Origin: Asterias rubens | Taxonomy: Eukaryota; Echinodermata; Asteroidea; Forcipulatida; Asteriidae | Direction: 5' to 3' | NCBI RefSeq assembly: GCF_902459465.1 | Contig: NC_047065.1 | Location: 16,531,634 to 16,595,633 of the forward strand | DNA length: 64,000 nt | In this document: positions 36,701-42,700 of the stretch, in pieces | Numbering within the stretch: the stretch's first letter is position 1 | Layout: the number at the start of each line of letters is the position of its first letter | Made by a program: the position numbers and the translations under genes | The notes under the pieces: model-generated | What the model saw: the letters and a program-made list of their open reading frames with translations, nothing else | Told to the model about the DNA's origin: nothing | The model's database searches: none

Positions 36701-39700
36701 TCTCATGATCATTGAGACAAAAATTATTTTCATGACGTTGTTATACTCATTTATCAAAAACTACAGCGCCTCAGCAACTATTTTTTTACGGGAAACTTTC
36801 TACTATCATTATCTTCAGACGGTGTAAGTTTAATGTAAATCTGTAGACATTGTGGTTTGTTTTCCTACAAAAAAGTACATAGACCCTTTAAAGGAACACG
36901 TTGTCTTGGATCGGTCGAGTTGGTCTTTGAAAAGCGTTTTGTAACCGTTTGTTATAAAATGCATTTGGTCAGAAAGATGTTGTAAAAGTAGAATACAGTG
37001 ATCTACACAAATATGCCTCGAAATCGCGTGGATTTCTTTTTACCTCGTCCAATAACACGGTCGTTCGCGACGTGAAAGAAAACCGTGCAACTTTGAGTGA
37101 TACTAGTGTGGATCATTATATTCTACTTTAAAAACATCTTTCTAACCATATGCATTTCATAACAAACGGTTTCAAACGCTTTTTATTGACCAACTCGACC
37201 GATCCAAGGCAACGTGTTCCTTTAAGGAATCACTGCATGTCACATGGTATTTTGACTTGTAACCATATTCCGGTTAGCATAATTTTGTTTTGCCTAGCTT
37301 ATTTTTGTGCTTACGAGCCTCCCACGATGAGTTAAAATGTTCGGTGGTAGATACCAGCACGAATACTATGTGAAGTTAAAGACATGTACACTATTGGTAA
37401 TTGTCAAAGACTAGTCTTCACAGTTGGTGTATCTCAACATATGCATAAATAACAAACCTGTGAAAATTTGAGCTCAATCGGTTGTCGAAGTTGCGAGATA
37501 TTTAATGAAAGAAAAAAACACTCTTGTCGCACCATGGTCGCACGAAGTTGTGTACTTTTAGATGCTTGATTTCGAGACCTCAAATTCTAAATCTGAGGTC
37601 TCAGAAATCAAATTCGCGGAAAATTACTTCTTTCTCGAAAACTATACATCACTTCAGACGGAGCCGTTTCTCACAATGTTTTTTACTGTTAAAAGCTCCC
37701 CATTACTCGTGTCAAAGTAAGGTTTTATGCTAATAATTATTTTGAGTAAATACCAATAGTGTCCATAGTCTTGGCCCAAGACTATGGTGCTTGATTCTGG
37801 ATAGTCTACGCGCGGTTGAATCGCCAAAGCGCGCCCGCCACGGTATGATTTAGTTAATTGGACGGCTTGAAATCTAGACTACACTGGCAAGTAATTGGAC
37901 GGCTTGAAATCTAGACTACACTGGCAAGTAGCTTGCCAGTGTAGTCTAGATTTCAAGCCGACCAATTAACTAAATCATACCGTGGCGGGCGCGATTTGGC
38001 GATTCAACCGCGCGTAGTGCACTATCCAGAATCAAGCACCATAGTCTTGGGCCAAGACTATAGTGTCCACTGTCTTTAACTCATTTTTGGCACTGAGTTT
38101 TGCCACTGGCATAATGCTCACAATAAATCCCTGTTGAAATCTTTACCTCCAGTGATGTTCTCTTGGATGGAGCCTGTGTTAAAGTGGTTTGGATTCTCTA
38201 TTCACCCAATACCAGCTTTTAACTTCTTCAGGGATTTGATCAAGGATATCATCAATACACGCAGAGCTGACCCAAACCGAAAGGTACGAGTAAATGATAT
38301 TAAATACACAAAAATTTTATGAATGTTGCTGTTTATCTCCTTTTCTATACTTTGTAATATTTGTTACTGGCCTTTCTTTAGATTACTTGTATAGATTACA
38401 GATTTTGAAGATTTTGTGATGTATTTTTGTAACTTTTATAGTTTTTTTAGAATGAATCCAACCGTATGTGGTTGAGTACGTGCCATTTTTGGTGCATGAA
38501 TGGGGTGTCGTGGCCGATAGGAGCACCGAACTCAAGCTCTGGCGTTTTTGTGCGGCAGAATGTGGAATCGGAGTCGCGACACTTGTGTCCCTTAGCAATA
38601 CACTTAACTATGGGTGCGTTCGTTTAGCTTCCCTGGGTCGACCCCGCGGTGCTCACTCGGGTGAGCACCTGGCAAGAGCTAATCGAACGATCACTCACCG
38701 CTTTCGTAGTGACGTCATGCACCTGGGGCCAGCCCCCAAGTGAACCACTCCACAAGCAGGGCACTGGGGGCTGACCTGGGTGAGCCCCTGGAATGACGTC
38801 AAAGCTATTCGATCGCACCGGGGCAGACCGGGGTCGACCCAGGGAAGCTAAACGAACGCACCCTATGAAAATGTTTGGTAATTGTAAAAGACCAGTCTTC
38901 TCACTTGGTGTATCCCAATATTTGCATAATATATCAAACCTGTGAAAATTTGAACTCAAATTGGTCGTCGAGGTTGCGAGATAATAAAATGTGCTTTCAG
39001 AAGCTTGATTTCGAGACCTCACGCGTGAAGTCTCGAAATAAATTCAAATATTTGAGAGGAAAACTACTTCTTTCTCGAAAACTACGAGACAACCATTTAT
39101 CATAATGTTTTATACTATGCAACAGCTCCCCATTGGTCGTTAAAGGCAGTGGACACTATTGGTAACTACTAAAAAAATAATTATAAGCATAAAACCTCAC
39201 TTTGGTAACGAGTAATAGGGAGAGGTTGATAGTATAAAACACTGTGAGAAATGGCTCCCTCTGATGTGATGCAGTTTTTGAGAAAGAAGTAACTTTCCAC
39301 GAATTTGATTTCGAGACCTCTGATTTAGAATTTGAGGTCTCGAAATCAAGCATCTGAAAGCACACAACTTCGTGTGACCAGGGTGTTTTTCCTTTCATTA
39401 ATATCTCGCAACTACGACGACCGATTGAGCTCAAACTTTCACAGGTTTGTTATTTTATGCATATGTTGAGATACACCAAGTGAGAAGACTGGTCTCTGTC
39501 AATTACCAATAATGTCCAGTGTCTTTTAACGTAAGTTTTTATGCTACAATTATGTGATTGCCAATAGTGCCCACTGCCTTTAAGTGTTTAGTATTAATAT
39601 TGTCTTAAAGCAACACGTTGCCTTGGATCGGTCGAGTTGGTCTTTGAAAAGCGTATGTAACCGTTTGTTATCAAATGCATATGATTAGAAAGATATTTTA

Positions 39701-42700
39701 AAGAATAATATAATGATCCACACAAGTATCACTCGAAATCGCGTGGTTTTCCTTTTACCTCGTCCACAAACACGGTCGGCCAATTATGGGAGTAAAATTT
39801 TTGACTCCCGTAAATGGCCGACCGTGTTAGTTCGCAAAGTAAAAGGAAACCTAGCAATTTCGAGGCAAATGTGTGTGGATCATTGTATTCGACTTTTTAA
39901 ACATCTTTCTAACCATATGCATTTTATAACAAACGGTTACAAACTCCTTTTCAAAGACCAACTTGACCGATCCAAGGCAACGTGTTCCTTTAACAGTTAC
40001 TTGTAATCCGTTTTCTTTGTGTAGGAGTACGTGGACTTTCTTCAGCTCATGATGAAAGCCCATAACTTCCAAGACGAAGATACTCCCGAGGAAGAGAAGG
40101 TCGTTGTCGATATGAAACGGGAACTCACTGACGATGAAGTTGTTGCCATGGTAATTAATCGTATAATAAACGTAGCTATCGTTACACCGGCGATGAAGAA
40201 TACAACTGTTTTTATTTCTTGTTTAGTTTCGGGGAGGAGGGGTCGTAAACACTAAGTTAGTCAGTTTGTATGAAGACATTTTGGCAAAACTCGTATCTTC
40301 ATTCGCAGCAAATATGAAAATAAAACAAGACAAGTTCTTAAATAAGCATAATATACCTAGCAAGTAGACACAGACTTAGTGTTACCGCAACCCAAATTGA
40401 TACCTTTCAACGCAATGCCTTAAAACGAATGCATATGTTGAACATTCCATTTCAGTCCATAGTATTCTTCCTTGGTAACTACGAAACAACGACAACAACC
40501 CTTTGCTTCACCGCCTATTTATTGGCCACAAACCCAGAGGTACAGGAGCGACTGATAGCTGAGATTGATGACGTCATCGGTGACCGAACAAAACTAACGT
40601 ACCAAGACGTCTCTGACCTGACTTATTTGGATATGGTGTTACACGAGTCAATGCGAGTATATCCGCCGGCCATCGAGTACGTAAATCACAATAGGAGACT
40701 TTGAAACGCTAGGTGGCAGCAGACTTACCAGTATGTCTGCTGCCACATAGCGCTCCAAAGCCCCCTATTTAGTATAATACTGTTTGTCAGTGTGTTCTTT
40801 TCCATCTTCTGGTGTCAGTGGGTACTCTATCGGCCTTTAATCACAGTCTGTGCGACCCCTGTTCAGATTCCGCCTTGGACCAGAGCCGGTTTCCCAGAGA
40901 AATCTGTCCACCGGTGATTCTGTCCCCCATACTTAATGACACTTAAAAACGTTGACTGAGGAGGATGTTTCAGAAGAGGGCGTTAGTTTGTACACAGTTC
41001 GGAATATGGGGGACGGAATCTCTTGCCACAACGGTGTCGTACGTTAAATAGCATTTTGTCAATGCGAAGCTTTGTGGCTTGGAGAGCTGCGATCCCAGGC
41101 GTCCGGATGGAAAGGGAGACCACGCTTGCGAGTGGCGAAGCCACGAGGGCCTTTTCCAACTTGTTTGCGGTTTTTAATGTTTTCTTTATAATCACGTGAA
41201 TATTAAAATTGGTTAACTTGAAATGTATGCTGTGACCGCTGACCCCCATTGCTTCTGATTGGTTTGGAATGTTGCTTCCCTTTGGGGCAGCAAAAATCAA
41301 GATTATGCAAAAAAACATTAAACACCGCAAACAGGTTGTAAGGGAGAAGGCTCGACAGAGGGCGCTGTTGGACAAAACTTATAAACGTTCACAAGAAACA
41401 GTAGCATAATGGTAAGGTTAAAGTTTAACAATGATTGCTTTCACTCTCAGCACACTGTTGGCGTCTGAATGATGGAGATATTGTCAATACAAAGATTATC
41501 TCTCTCTTTAGTCCGGTGGTACAAATTGTGCCGCGGTGGTCATTACAGACCTACGCCAACCACCTCGATCTACTGCTGATCTTGATGTTGTCTTGCCCCA
41601 AGACGATATTAAAGGATTTGGGTACTTTTTCAGATTTACATTAAATTTACAGGGTTTGAAGATAATGATAGTGGAAAGCTTCCCTTCAAATATTACTAAC
41701 TAAGGTTGTGTAGTTTTTGATAAATGAGTAAAACAAGTCACAAAATCATTTTGGTCTCATGAGACCAAAATGATTTTAGCATGTAAAATCCCCTTAACCA
41801 GTTATGATATTATACCAAACTTATAATAGCATAACTGGTTAATACGCTTTTACATGCTAAAACTGAGACAAAAATTATTACTTTTACTCATTTCTCAAAA
41901 ACTATAGCACCTCAGTAAGTAAAATTTCAAGGGAAGCTTTCTACTCTCATAATCTTCAAACTGTGTAAGTTAAATGACAATATGTGGACTTTGTGTTTTT
42001 TGTTAGGAAAAAGTACATAAAAAAAATATATACCCGTTAAACGATATTGGATAGTGTACTGCGATCAGTTGTAACTCGCTAAAGCGCGCCCCCCCCTTCC
42101 AATTGACTGGTTTGTGGACAAGACTGGTCTCCGGCGTAGTCTGGGAGGCTACACACAAACCAGTCAAAACAGTATTATAAACACATGACATTAATTTTTG
42201 CAACAGTTTAAACCAAAATATAATAATTATAAGGTGCTGTCTTCATTTTTTGTGTGTTCAACATTACTTTCCAATCAAAACAGGTTTGACCGGATTTGTC
42301 AGTCTGACTGCGTCGTCAAAGGTGTGCAAATACCCAAAGGTGTGATGGTCGAAGTCCCAGTTTGGGTGGTTCATCACGATCCAGAGACCTGGCCTGAACC
42401 CTACAAATTTGACCCTGATCGGTAAGACATTATTGGAATACCCTTTCTTCGGCCAAACTTCATAGAGGCTGCTTAAGCAGAAAATAATTGCTTAACAACT
42501 CTCTGCTAAGCATATTATGAGCAGGATACTAATCAATGGTATACATGTGACGTGGTAGTTTGGCTGGTAACCTTATTCTGGAAAGCTTGTTGTGCTAAGC
42601 ATCTTGTTTATGCTTATAAGCAGATCTATAAAATTGGGCCCTGGTATGGCGTCAGTGTATGTATTGTTCAGAGGAGTCTACCCCTGGGCTGAGCATAGCA

